This document shows, piece by piece, positions 51,510 through 59,012 of a stretch of DNA of 64,000 nt. The first letter of the stretch is position 1. Each line of letters opens with the position of its first letter. Both the position numbers and the translations under genes were made by a program. The stretch comes from Eubacteriales bacterium (GTDB lineage Bacteria; Bacillota; Clostridia; Oscillospirales; Butyricicoccaceae). Under the pieces are notes generated by a model. The model was not told the DNA's origin and did not search any database. It saw only the letters and a list, made by a program, of their open reading frames with translations. The DNA lies in NCBI GenBank assembly GCA_030539335.1, contig JAUNSG010000001.1, positions 124,001 to 188,000 on the forward strand. Reading direction: 5' to 3'.

Positions 51510-52574
51510 CTACCCATTCAAATTCCGAACGGAGGATCGTTCGACAATCTCCGGTTGGAAGATATAGGTCGCATCGTATCCAGGATTCTCCATCAGTTCC
51601 AACAATCGCTCTGCGGCAACTCTGCCCAAATTGTCCAAAGGATGCGCAATACAGGATAACTGAAACGGATGCATGGAAAATACAGAGTTATCATAGCTCA
51701 TGACCGACAGGTCCTCGGGAATCCGAACTCCTCGGCGCACAAGCTCCGGTAGAATACTGGAGGCAATATGATCATTGTAGAAAAATATTGCTGTACAGCC
51801 CTGCATCTTATTCCAAAGAAGATCAAACGATTCGTTAGGAAGCGCAGTGCTTCCCTCTTCGGTAAGCCAGAAAACATGATCTTCGGAAAACTTCAGATTA
51901 TAGTCGCGCAACGCCTGAATATATCCCTGATAGCGCAAAATTCCCTGAAGATCATCAATCTTCCCGATATGAAAGATATCTTTGTGCCCATGCTGGATTA
52001 AATACTCCGTCGCCTTATATCCTCCCATCCGGTCGTCCAAGGCGACATATGGGAGATTCGGGAACTGCGGATAATATCCATCGATTAGAATAAGAGGGAA
52101 TCTTCTCTGCAGCTCCTCAATCAAGTCCGTGGAGCGCGGAAGAAATGCCTTTGTTATTTCCAGAATCACACCTGCATAATTGGCAGAAAGGATTTTCCGA
52201 AGCGCGTCCTCTTCATAATCAATCCGATTGTTCGAAACGTAAATATTGCTGATATATCCGTGTTGATTCAGCACGCTATTGATCCCCGCCGATTTGTACG
52301 GAAAAATATAATTGTCTGCATTTGTCATCAATACAGCAATATTCTTGGAGTTTGTCGGCGCCGGAATTGTCTCGGAAACGAACGTCCCAGCCCCCTTGAT
52401 CGTGTAAATTAAATTCTTTTTTGAGAGAAATGACAGCGCATTCCGAACCGTCTGCCGGCTGACCGCAAATTGATTCATTAATTCTTTTTCGGTTGGAAGC
52501 TGGGCTCCAGAGCGCAGGGCATTGGATACAATCTGCTGTTCAATCTGTTTGGCAATCGTTAAATATTTGGGCAT
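51510..52574 (-). CDS. GntR/LacI-type (AraR-like) transcriptional regulator
   Basis: The product is 354 residues. Residues 1-70 are a GntR winged helix (LPTEKELMNQFAVSRQTVRNAL, then GAGTFVSE). Residues about 75-345 are a periplasmic-binding-protein-like LacI sensor (NIAVLMTNADNYIFPYKSAG to IPEDLSVMSYDNS). This AraR-like pairing controls sugar genes, with the sugar as inducer. It is divergent from two dehydrogenases and a sugar-binding protein, so it is probably their repressor. A dyad lies just before its start. Confidence 0.9.
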   Translation of the reverse strand: MPKYLTIAKQIEQQIVSNALRSGAQLPTEKELMNQFAVSRQTVRNALSFLSKKNLIYTIKGAGTFVSETIPAPTNSKNIAVLMTNADNYIFPYKSAGINSVLNQHGYISNIYVSNNRIDYEEDALRKILSANYAGVILEITKAFLPRSTDLIEELQRRFPLILIDGYYPQFPNLPYVALDDRMGGYKATEYLIQHGHKDIFHIGKIDDLQGILRYQGYIQALRDYNLKFSEDHVFWLTEEGSTALPNESFDLLWNKMQGCTAIFFYNDHIASSILPELVRRGVRIPEDLSVMSYDNSVFSMHPFQLSCIAHPLDNLGRVAAERLLELMENPGYDATYIFQPEIVERSSVRNLNG

Positions 52575-53012
52575 AGTCGTTTCTCCTCAAGAGATACAAT
52601 AGGAAATCAATTCTATTGTAAATATTATAACACAAAAGCCTCAATATTGTAATCTAATTTGCAAAAAATCGATGCGATGTGTATTTCCATCCCCAATTAT
52701 TTGTATTTAATATGTATTATCTCATCGTTTTTCGCTCTTGATTATATTATGGTTGCATTATTTTATTCAAATTAAATACATATTTCCATCAAATACAATA
52801 AAATTTTTCGATATTTTAGGTGAAAAAGTTGGGTAATGTAACTAATGCACAAAATAAAGACAATAAAATTAGAATATTTGTGTATTGAATGCAATAAAAA
52901 TTTGTTGTACTATGTAGTACATAAACAAGATATATCAAGAACAATTTTAAATATATGTATTTTAAATGTATTATAAATTAACAATGAATACGAAGAAAAG
53001 GAGCGAGAAACA
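52575..53012. promoter_or_regulatory. AT-rich divergent control region
   Basis: This 438-base gap is very AT-rich and holds no gene. Two dyads stand out: TACAATAG (52595-52602) with CTATTGTA (52613-52620) right upstream of the regulator start, and GTACTATGTAGTAC (52907-52920) nearer the dehydrogenase gene. ACAATA recurs between them (for example near 52793). They are candidate operators for the regulator. Confidence 0.55.
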
Positions 53013-54035
53013 ATGACATTACGAATTGGAGTGATCGGAACCGGAGGCATGGGGCAACATCATATCAAAAACATTCAGTCTGTCATTCCAGGAGCAGAAG
53101 TAACAGCAGTCAGTGATACCAACGAAGAAGTTGCCAGACAGGTTGCTTCGTCGTGCGCAGCACAATACATTGCAGATCCGTACGAACTGATCGCCTCAGA
53201 TAATGTGGATGCTGTCATAATTGCCTCATGGGATCCAACACACGAAGGCTTTTGCATTGCAGCCATCCATGCAGGAAAGTATGTCTTTTGTGAAAAACCG
53301 TTGTCAGACACCCCAGAAGGCTGCATCCGCATTATGGAAGCGGAGCAAAAAGCCGAAAAACGCTTGCTGCAGGTTGGTTTTATGCGTCGTTATGATAAGG
53401 ATTATCGAGAACTGCGCAAGGTCATTCAAGCTGGAAGAATCGGAATTCCGTTGGTCGTCCATGCACAACATCGCAATCTCGCTCCGGCAGGCAGCGCAAA
53501 AATCACAAGTGATATGTCCGCAACCAACGCATTGGTACACGAATTTGATATCACCCGCTATTTGATCGGCGACGAAGATACGTATATTTCTGCACAATTG
53601 GTAGCGCCGCGTTCGTCACGATTTTGTGGTGAGGACTTGATCGATCCTCAGCTAGTCTACCTGGAAACCAGGAACGGCGTTCGTGTCGAGCTGGAAATCT
53701 ACTGGTACTGCCGATATGGATACGATATCCGCTGTGAGGTAGTCGGCGATCTCGGAACCGCCAGCCTCCCGAGCCCTTCTCATACCGTTGTCCGCTGCGA
53801 GGGACAGCAAGCTTTTCAAATCGTCCCAACCTGGCAAGAACGGTTCCACGATGCCTATGTCACAGAATTGCGGGAATGGATCGCTTCCGTACAGGAAGAG
53901 AACATCATCGGACCATCCGCGTGGGATGGATATATTTCTAGCAAGGTCGCAGAGGCTTGTCGCCAGTCGCGACTGACCGGTAAGATTGTTCCGATCGAAT
54001 TAATCGAGTGTCCGGAATTCTATCACAACATATAA
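53013..54035 (+). CDS. Gfo/Idh/MocA family dehydrogenase, inositol 2-dehydrogenase-like
   Basis: The product is 340 residues. IGVIGTGGMGQHH is the Rossmann NAD(P) loop, KYVFCEKPLS the catalytic-lysine motif (near residue 95), and GFMRRYD and NALVHEFDITRYL (H about 180) are typical of inositol 2-dehydrogenases (IolG). It probably oxidises a cyclitol or sugar to its keto form. AAGGAG precedes the ATG. Base composition is more AT-rich than the next gene. Confidence 0.87.
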   Translation: MTLRIGVIGTGGMGQHHIKNIQSVIPGAEVTAVSDTNEEVARQVASSCAAQYIADPYELIASDNVDAVIIASWDPTHEGFCIAAIHAGKYVFCEKPLSDTPEGCIRIMEAEQKAEKRLLQVGFMRRYDKDYRELRKVIQAGRIGIPLVVHAQHRNLAPAGSAKITSDMSATNALVHEFDITRYLIGDEDTYISAQLVAPRSSRFCGEDLIDPQLVYLETRNGVRVELEIYWYCRYGYDIRCEVVGDLGTASLPSPSHTVVRCEGQQAFQIVPTWQERFHDAYVTELREWIASVQEENIIGPSAWDGYISSKVAEACRQSRLTGKIVPIELIECPEFYHNI

Positions 54036-54078
54036 TCGCTTCGGTATATTTACAGAACAAAGAAGCAGGAGGATTTTT

Positions 54079-55227
54079 ATGAAAAAATTACAATTCGGCA
54101 TGATCGGCGGCGGCAACGGCGCCTTCATCGGGGATGTCCACCGGCACGGCGCCCTGATGGATGACCTCGCGGTTCTGGTGGCGGGCTGCTTCTCGCGCAA
54201 CCGCGAAAAGAGTCTGGAAACCGCAGAGAAATGGAACATTGCGGACACCAACCGCATCTATCCCGACTATGAGACGATGGCACAGGCGGAATCGCAGCGC
54301 GAGGACGGCATTGACTTCGTGACGATCGCCACCCCGAACGACACGCACTATCCGATCGCCAAGTGCTTCCTGGAGCACGGCATCCACATCATGTGCGACA
54401 AGCCGCTCGCGCTCACGGCAGAGCAGGGCTATGAGCTGGAGGCGCTCGCAAAGGAGCGCGATCTGCTGTTCGGCGTCAGCTATACCTACACCGGCTACGC
54501 GATGACCCGCCAGGCGCGCGAGATGATCGATCACGGAGAGATCGGCAAAATCACGTGCATCCAGGGCGAATATCCTCAGGAATGGCTGGCAGTTTCGCTG
54601 GTTTCTGACCACTCCGAGCAGGCCACATGGCGGCATGATCCGAAGCGTTCGGGCGAGTCCGGCTGCTGTGCGGACATCGGCACACACGTCGAGTGCCTGA
54701 TCTCCCGCATGACCGGCCTGCATCCGACCAAGGTCATCGCGCGCTTTGACCACATCCCGGCGGACGTCCCGCTGGAAACCAACGCCATGGTCATGTGTGA
54801 ATTTGACGGCGGTGTTCCGGGCATGATCTGGACTTCCCAGGTCGCGATGGGACACGAGACCGAACTGACCGTCCGCATCTTCGGCGAAACAGGCTCCATT
54901 GAATGGACCCACCTCAAGCCGTGGGAGTTGCGTGTCACCCGCATCAATCAGCCGCCGCAGACCTACACAACCAACCGCGATTATCTGTATCCGGCGGCAA
55001 AGGAGCTGTGCCGTCTGCCTTCCGGGCACATCGAGGGCTTCTATGAGGCGTTCGGCAACATCTATCACAGCTTCTGCGTCAATCTGATTGCCAAGAAGAC
55101 CGGCGGCGATCCGGGTACCTTCCGCTATCCGACGGTTTCGGACGGTGTCAAGGGCATCGAATTTGTCGATGCATGCCTGGAGTCCAGCCGCAACAACAAC
55201 ATTTGGGTCACAGTGAGAAAGCCGTAA
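54079..55227 (+). CDS. Gfo/Idh/MocA family dehydrogenase
   Basis: The product is 382 residues. FGMIGGGNGAFIGDVHRHG is the nucleotide-binding start, GIHIMCDKPLALT the EKP-like motif (here CDKP), and SGESGCCADIGTHVECLI carries the catalytic-type histidine. The family oxidises sugars or polyols with NAD(P). Substrate unknown. It has an AGGAGG site 43 bases after the first dehydrogenase and much more GC-rich codon use than that gene, which suggests a different origin. Confidence 0.88.
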   Translation: MKKLQFGMIGGGNGAFIGDVHRHGALMDDLAVLVAGCFSRNREKSLETAEKWNIADTNRIYPDYETMAQAESQREDGIDFVTIATPNDTHYPIAKCFLEHGIHIMCDKPLALTAEQGYELEALAKERDLLFGVSYTYTGYAMTRQAREMIDHGEIGKITCIQGEYPQEWLAVSLVSDHSEQATWRHDPKRSGESGCCADIGTHVECLISRMTGLHPTKVIARFDHIPADVPLETNAMVMCEFDGGVPGMIWTSQVAMGHETELTVRIFGETGSIEWTHLKPWELRVTRINQPPQTYTTNRDYLYPAAKELCRLPSGHIEGFYEAFGNIYHSFCVNLIAKKTGGDPGTFRYPTVSDGVKGIEFVDACLESSRNNNIWVTVRKP

Positions 55228-55452
55228 CCAGCATATCAGGGTGACGGAAAGATATTGCGATTTTTCATTTTTAAGCTATTCACACGATACAGAGATATCA
55301 AATTTCGAATGTTGTAAAAAATAACTTTATTTGAATGACTTTCTGTACATAAGCGCAATCCAAGTTACAGCACTTTCTGCTATAACAAGTACGCTCTTCA
55401 GGATATGTGGCGATGTGCAAAGGGAAAATAAAAAAGCAGGAGGATAAAAAAG

Positions 55453-56478
55453 ATGAAACAGAGTAACAGGTTATTGGCGATGATACTCGCCGGTGCGATG
55501 ACTGCAGGCTCCCTTGCAGGATGTGGTGGCAGCACAAGCAGTGATTCCCCAACAGCAGGTTCGGCCGGATCCGCAGCAGCTTCCGATACCGGCAGCAGCA
55601 AGGGCAGCATTACCGTTATCACGATGGCACTGAATTCCGATCACTGGCATGCTGTACAGGCCGGCGCAATTCTAGCCGGACAGGAATACAACTACGATAT
55701 CAAAGTTTTGGGTCCGAACGATGAGTCCAACGCACAGGAACAGTGTAATGAAATTCTGGATGCGGTTTCCGCAGGCAGTGACGCCATTGTTCTCGCTGCA
55801 AACAATCCGGACACCGTGGTCTCCACCGCAGCCGATGTTCACGCAGATGGCATGCCGCTGATTGCAATTGATGCATCTCTTCCGGACGAAAACGCATATG
55901 ATGCTTTCCTGGGCACGAACAACTATGAAGCAGGAAAATCGGTAGGTGAATACATTGTCGGTCAGAACAGCGATGCCAAAGTTGCAATTATCCGCGGTCT
56001 GGTCGGAACCACTGTACACGACACTCGCTGCACGGGTATTTCCGACGGTGTCGAGGACTCAGGTGGAGAAGTTGTCGATATCCAGCCGGCCGACTCCGAT
56101 CGTTCCAAGGCGGTAACCGTAGCAGAGAACCTGATTCAGACCCATCCGGAAATCACTGCAATTGCAGCAACCAGTGATGAAATGGCGTTGGGCGCTTACG
56201 AGGCAGTTAAGGCCGCAGGTAAGGAAGGAGAAATTGTGGTATCTGGCTTCGACGGAGCACGTGGTGCTCTGGAATCGATTATCGCCGGCGAGCTTGATGG
56301 TTCCGGCGCACAGGATCCCGTATACGAAGGTTATAACGGCGTAGGACTGGCCGTCAAAGTCCTGGAAGGCGAAAGCTTCGAAAAGGAAAATGAGTGCCCG
56401 TTCCGAATCGTCACTCCGGAAAACGCCCAGGAAGTTTATGATGAATTGATGTCCAATCTGGAAGCAGCTGGATTCTAA
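55453..56478 (+). CDS. sugar ABC transporter substrate-binding lipoprotein
   Basis: The product is 341 residues. A signal peptide ending in lipobox SLAGC (C24) predicts a membrane-anchored lipoprotein. After a Ser/Gly-rich linker, residues about 50-341 are a ribose-binding-protein-like (RbsB) fold with ITVITMALNSDHWHAVQAGA and GFDGARGALESI. It captures a sugar or polyol at the outer face. No ATPase or permease gene follows; a terminator is 50 bases on, so it must use components encoded elsewhere or the operon is broken. Confidence 0.88.
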   Translation: MKQSNRLLAMILAGAMTAGSLAGCGGSTSSDSPTAGSAGSAAASDTGSSKGSITVITMALNSDHWHAVQAGAILAGQEYNYDIKVLGPNDESNAQEQCNEILDAVSAGSDAIVLAANNPDTVVSTAADVHADGMPLIAIDASLPDENAYDAFLGTNNYEAGKSVGEYIVGQNSDAKVAIIRGLVGTTVHDTRCTGISDGVEDSGGEVVDIQPADSDRSKAVTVAENLIQTHPEITAIAATSDEMALGAYEAVKAAGKEGEIVVSGFDGARGALESIIAGELDGSGAQDPVYEGYNGVGLAVKVLEGESFEKENECPFRIVTPENAQEVYDELMSNLEAAGF

Positions 56479-56524
56479 CAAAGTAAAAACAAATTAAAAA
56501 TCTCTTATTGTTTCTTTCTCATTG

Positions 56525-56560
56525 GCAGTTGCCGACTTTGGTTGGCAACTGCTGTATTTT
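56525..56560 (+). terminator. terminator of binding-protein gene
   Basis: GCAGTTGCC (56525-56533) pairs with GGCAACTGC (56544-56552), followed by TGTATTTTA. Confidence 0.8.
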
Positions 56561-56706
56561 ATCCGTATATCCATAGTAATTGCAGGACACATAAGGTCGA
56601 CAGAAACGCACACCGAAGAACAGATACGTAGGTTTTTAGATTCCGGTCTGGTCTCAATACAAGGCCATAGATATGCCTCTATTATATATACGCAAGGAGA
56701 GTTTTT

Positions 56707-56736
56707 ATGTCTTTCTCTTCGTTAAAGCTTTTTTGA
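56707..56736 (+). CDS. possible nine-residue leader peptide
   Basis: AAGGAG precedes an ATG by nine bases. The frame reads MSFSSLKLF and stops. A terminator hairpin ACCACTC/GAGTGGT (56737-56743 and 56751-56757) with a T run begins at the very next base. It may be a leader peptide, a gene remnant, or chance. Confidence 0.25.
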   Translation: MSFSSLKLF

Positions 56737-56763
56737 ACCACTCCCCTTACGAGTGGTTTTTTA
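56737..56763 (+). terminator. terminator after tiny ORF
   Basis: ACCACTC and GAGTGGT form a seven-base stem with a seven-base loop, then TTTTTT. Confidence 0.75.
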
Positions 56764-56768
56764 CATAC

Positions 56769-56799
56769 AAAAAAAGCTTAAATCCAAGGATTTAAGCTT
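56769..56799 (-). terminator. terminator of tRNA-Thr/Tyr transcript
   Basis: AAGCTTAAATCC (56774-56785) pairs with GGATTTAAGCTT (56788-56799). On the minus strand it ends in Ts, just 3' of tRNA-Tyr. Confidence 0.8.
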
Positions 56800-56807
56800 A
56801 AAAGTTT

Positions 56808-56892
56808 TGGTGGGAGGTGGTGGATTCGAACCACCGAAGTCGTCGACAACAGATTTACAGTCTGCCCCCTTTGGCCACTCGGGAAACCTCCC
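56808..56892 (-). tRNA. tRNA-Tyr (anticodon GTA), CCA encoded
   Basis: On the minus strand the acceptor GGGAGG pairs with CCTCCC. The anticodon loop has CTGTAAA (anticodon GTA), a long variable arm follows, the T arm reads GGTTCGAATCC, and CCA is encoded. The long variable arm with GTA identifies bacterial tRNA-Tyr. Confidence 0.97.
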
Positions 56893-56914
56893 ATATTTAC
56901 TTCAATTCACTCGA

Positions 56915-56990
56915 TGGAGCTGGTGGACGGACTCGAACCCCCGACCTGCTGATTACAAATCAGCTGCTCTACCAACTGAGCTACACCAGC
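56915..56990 (-). tRNA. tRNA-Thr (anticodon TGT), CCA encoded
   Basis: On the minus strand the acceptor GCTGGTG pairs with CACCAGC. TAGCTCAGTTGGTAGAGC is the D arm, TTTGTAA the anticodon loop (TGT), GGTTCGAGTCC the T arm, and TCCA the 3' end. It is transcribed first, with tRNA-Tyr after it. Confidence 0.97.
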
Positions 56991-57033
56991 TTATCGGCTT
57001 TGTGTCCGCCGATCTCTCTCAGCGACGAGATTT

Positions 57034-57062
57034 ATTATATCAGGCAATACCCAATCTGTCAA
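57034..57062 (-). promoter_or_regulatory. promoter of tRNA-Thr/Tyr operon
   Basis: On the minus strand, consensus TTGACA (complement of 57057-57062) and TATAAT (complement of 57034-57039), 17 bases apart, 43 bases before tRNA-Thr. Confidence 0.9.
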
Positions 57063-57080
57063 CACTTTTTCTCAATTTTT

Positions 57081-57767
57081 TTATTTTTTTTGCAAACGGT
57101 CAAATTGTTCTAATTTTTCCGAGATATTCTGCAAAATCGTCAACAAAGACTGTGCTTCCTGTGGGAATTGCTCATTCAGAGACCCGAGCGACAATGTCGG
57201 CATTTGGGCTTCTTCTTCCTTGAGTCCGAGCGTTCCGCCGCCTGCCGCCGCGCACTGAATCCGAAGCTCGGAAAGCTTCATGAGCGCATCACACAGGGCA
57301 TCAAAGCTCTGCGGCTTGGTCTTGAAGGCTTCATCCGGATTCGTCCCATCCGCCTGATACAGATAGCGGAACAGCTTATAGGTCGCCGCCGACAGATAGG
57401 TGCTGATCTCCTGCACGAGCTGTGCCGAGCCGGACCGGGACGCCGCTTCCAGAAGCAACGAAGAGGAATCGGCAATCAGCTTTTTGTACATCTCCGCCAG
57501 CGGATCGCTCTCTGTCTTCTCTCCCGAAGCCGTCGGTTCGGAAAACCGGTTGCCGTCACGTGACAAGCTCCGGCCAAGCAGATAGTCACAGGACACGCCG
57601 AAATAATCTGCTGCACGCACAACAAAAGCGAGACCAGGTTCTCTCAACCCGTTCTCGTAATGACTCAAGAGTGCCTGAGAGACCTGTAGGTCACCTGCGG
57701 CCGTTCTCTGGCTTATTCTCTTTTCACGACGCAGCAGCGCCAGTGTACGGGAAAAGTCACTTGCCAT
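57081..57767 (-). CDS. XRE family helix-turn-helix protein
   Basis: The product is 228 residues. Residues about 7-62 are an XRE domain (RREKRISQRTAAGDLQVSQ, LLSHYENGLREPGLAF, YFGVSCDYLLGR). The remaining about 160 residues are acidic, mostly helical, without a recognised domain, ending in a coiled-coil-like LLTILQNISEKLEQFDRLQK. It resembles a family of clostridial regulators with unknown ligand. The ribosome site is weak. The gene stands alone, convergent with nothing. Confidence 0.83.
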   Translation of the reverse strand: MASDFSRTLALLRREKRISQRTAAGDLQVSQALLSHYENGLREPGLAFVVRAADYFGVSCDYLLGRSLSRDGNRFSEPTASGEKTESDPLAEMYKKLIADSSSLLLEAASRSGSAQLVQEISTYLSAATYKLFRYLYQADGTNPDEAFKTKPQSFDALCDALMKLSELRIQCAAAGGGTLGLKEEEAQMPTLSLGSLNEQFPQEAQSLLTILQNISEKLEQFDRLQKK

Positions 57768-57949
57768 CTTAATTAACGTCCTGTCTATCCGATACTATAT
57801 GTATTTATAGTATACTGTTTTTATAACAAATTGTAAAGTACTCACTCACAAGAATTGTGGCTGTTTTTTTACTTTTTGTTCGATATTCGCAGTTTGCTGT
57901 TTGGCTGTCTGACCTTTTTCGTCATGCATCCCCCGGATTCCCGAAAGAC

Positions 57950-57978
57950 TTGACAGGGACCCCATTCGCCGATACAAT
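57950..57978 (+). promoter_or_regulatory. promoter of DUF4250 gene
   Basis: TTGACA (57950-57955) and TACAAT (57973-57978), 17 bases apart, 37 bases before the start codon. Confidence 0.8.
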
Positions 57979-58015
57979 AAAAGGCAGAGAATTTCTGTCA
58001 TTGGAGGAGGAAGCC

Positions 58016-58189
58016 ATGCTGCCACAAAATCCCGTCATACTGCTGAGCTATATCAACACCAAGCTGCGCGATACGTATCCTTCCCTGGATAGCCTGTGCG
58101 ACGATCTGGACGTAGACCGCACCGCACTGACCAAAACGCTGCTTGCCATCAATTACAGCTATGACAAAACGCGCAATCAATTCGTATAA
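58016..58189 (+). CDS. DUF4250 protein
   Basis: The product is 57 residues from the ATG at 58016, after GGAGGAGG. The sequence starts MLPQNPVILLSYINTKLRD and includes SLDSLCDDLDVDR, the conserved core of DUF4250, small proteins of unknown function found across Firmicutes. A good promoter and a terminator make it a monocistronic unit. A longer upstream frame has no homology. Confidence 0.88.
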   Translation: MLPQNPVILLSYINTKLRDTYPSLDSLCDDLDVDRTALTKTLLAINYSYDKTRNQFV

Positions 58190-58209
58190 CAAAATGGAAT
58201 AAAAATTTT

Positions 58210-58262
58210 GCCTTTCCCATCCGACCTTTGCGCGCGTCGCCGGATGAGAAAGGCTTTTATTT
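58210..58262. terminator. terminator, DUF4250 and Fn3-like genes
   Basis: GCCTTTC and CATCCG on one side pair with CGGATG and GAAAGGC on the other (58210-58254), followed by a T run. It lies between convergent genes. Confidence 0.8.
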
Positions 58263-58301
58263 TTTTCAGCAAGCGGTATCTGATCGTAAATTTTTCCTCT
58301 G

Positions 58302-58985
58302 TTACGACACCATGATTTTCTTCTCTCCGGACCAAGTTCCGTTATACCGCTTTCCGCCGACTTTTTTATAGGCTCTGACTTTCACCGAATACCTTTTTCC
58401 AGATTGCAGGCATCTGATTTTTTTGCCAGTGGTCTTACTGGTCGTATAGTTCCAGCTCTTCCTTCCGCATTGCCTGTAGGCAATTTGATAAGAACACCCA
58501 CCTGCCGCTTTCCCCCATCGCACCGTGACTGCTCTTTTCGCGGATTGCAGCGTTTTGATGGTCACGGACCGGGGAAGAATTTTGTAGGTTGCGGATTGCT
58601 CTCCTGTATAATTCCCCCTGCCCCGGATAGTCACGGTCGCCTTTCCAATCTTTGTATTGTTTTTATATGTTACCGAATAGTCGCTTCCCTTTTGCAAGAT
58701 TAGATACTCGGTCCTCACGGTAATCGTACCATCTCCGTTGTCTCTTTCCTCCGAACGCTCTGTAATGACCTGAAAATCCGGCTTGATTGCTTTTCCTCTA
58801 TAGACATACGCAGATTCCAAATCGGAAAGATAGGCATCCGCTATATTCTGCCGCGTCGTCCTGCTCTGCTTTGCAGAATTCTCTGTAAACACAGCCATCG
58901 TCTGTGTCGCAATTGTGGCGAACGTCAAACACAGAATGGTACCAACTAGAATCCCTTTTTTGATGATTGCTTGTATTCTGTTCAT
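58302..58985 (-). CDS. secreted Fn3-like protein, third gene of ECF-serpin operon
   Basis: The product is 227 residues from the ATG at 58985, after TTGGAGG. An N-terminal hydrophobic segment (about residues 10-32) is a signal peptide or anchor. Residues about 70-140 look like a surface-protein repeat with VTYKNNTKIGKATVTIRGRGNYTGE. Residues about 145-227 are a fibronectin type III-like domain (AVTVRWGKAAGGCSYQIAYR). It begins 27 bases after the serpin gene stop, so it is probably in the same operon. Function unknown. Confidence 0.75.
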   Translation of the reverse strand: MNRIQAIIKKGILVGTILCLTFATIATQTMAVFTENSAKQSRTTRQNIADAYLSDLESAYVYRGKAIKPDFQVITERSEERDNGDGTITVRTEYLILQKGSDYSVTYKNNTKIGKATVTIRGRGNYTGEQSATYKILPRSVTIKTLQSAKRAVTVRWGKAAGGCSYQIAYRQCGRKSWNYTTSKTTGKKIRCLQSGKRYSVKVRAYKKVGGKRYNGTWSGEKKIMVS

Positions 58986-59012
58986 AGATGCCTCCAAAGA
59001 TGCTGCTTTCTG

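Larger units (their letters stand above)
56479..56807. other. intergenic region with two terminators and a tiny ORF
   Basis: This 329-base gap holds the binding-protein terminator, a nine-codon ORF with ribosome site at 56707-56736 followed directly by another terminator, and the tRNA terminator. No larger gene is supported. Confidence 0.6.

Noticed and set aside
56808-56990. tRNA-Tyr/Thr as integration site of a mobile element covering 51-56.8 kb
   Set aside because: No integrase gene and no direct repeat of the tRNA 3' end was seen on the far side of the region.
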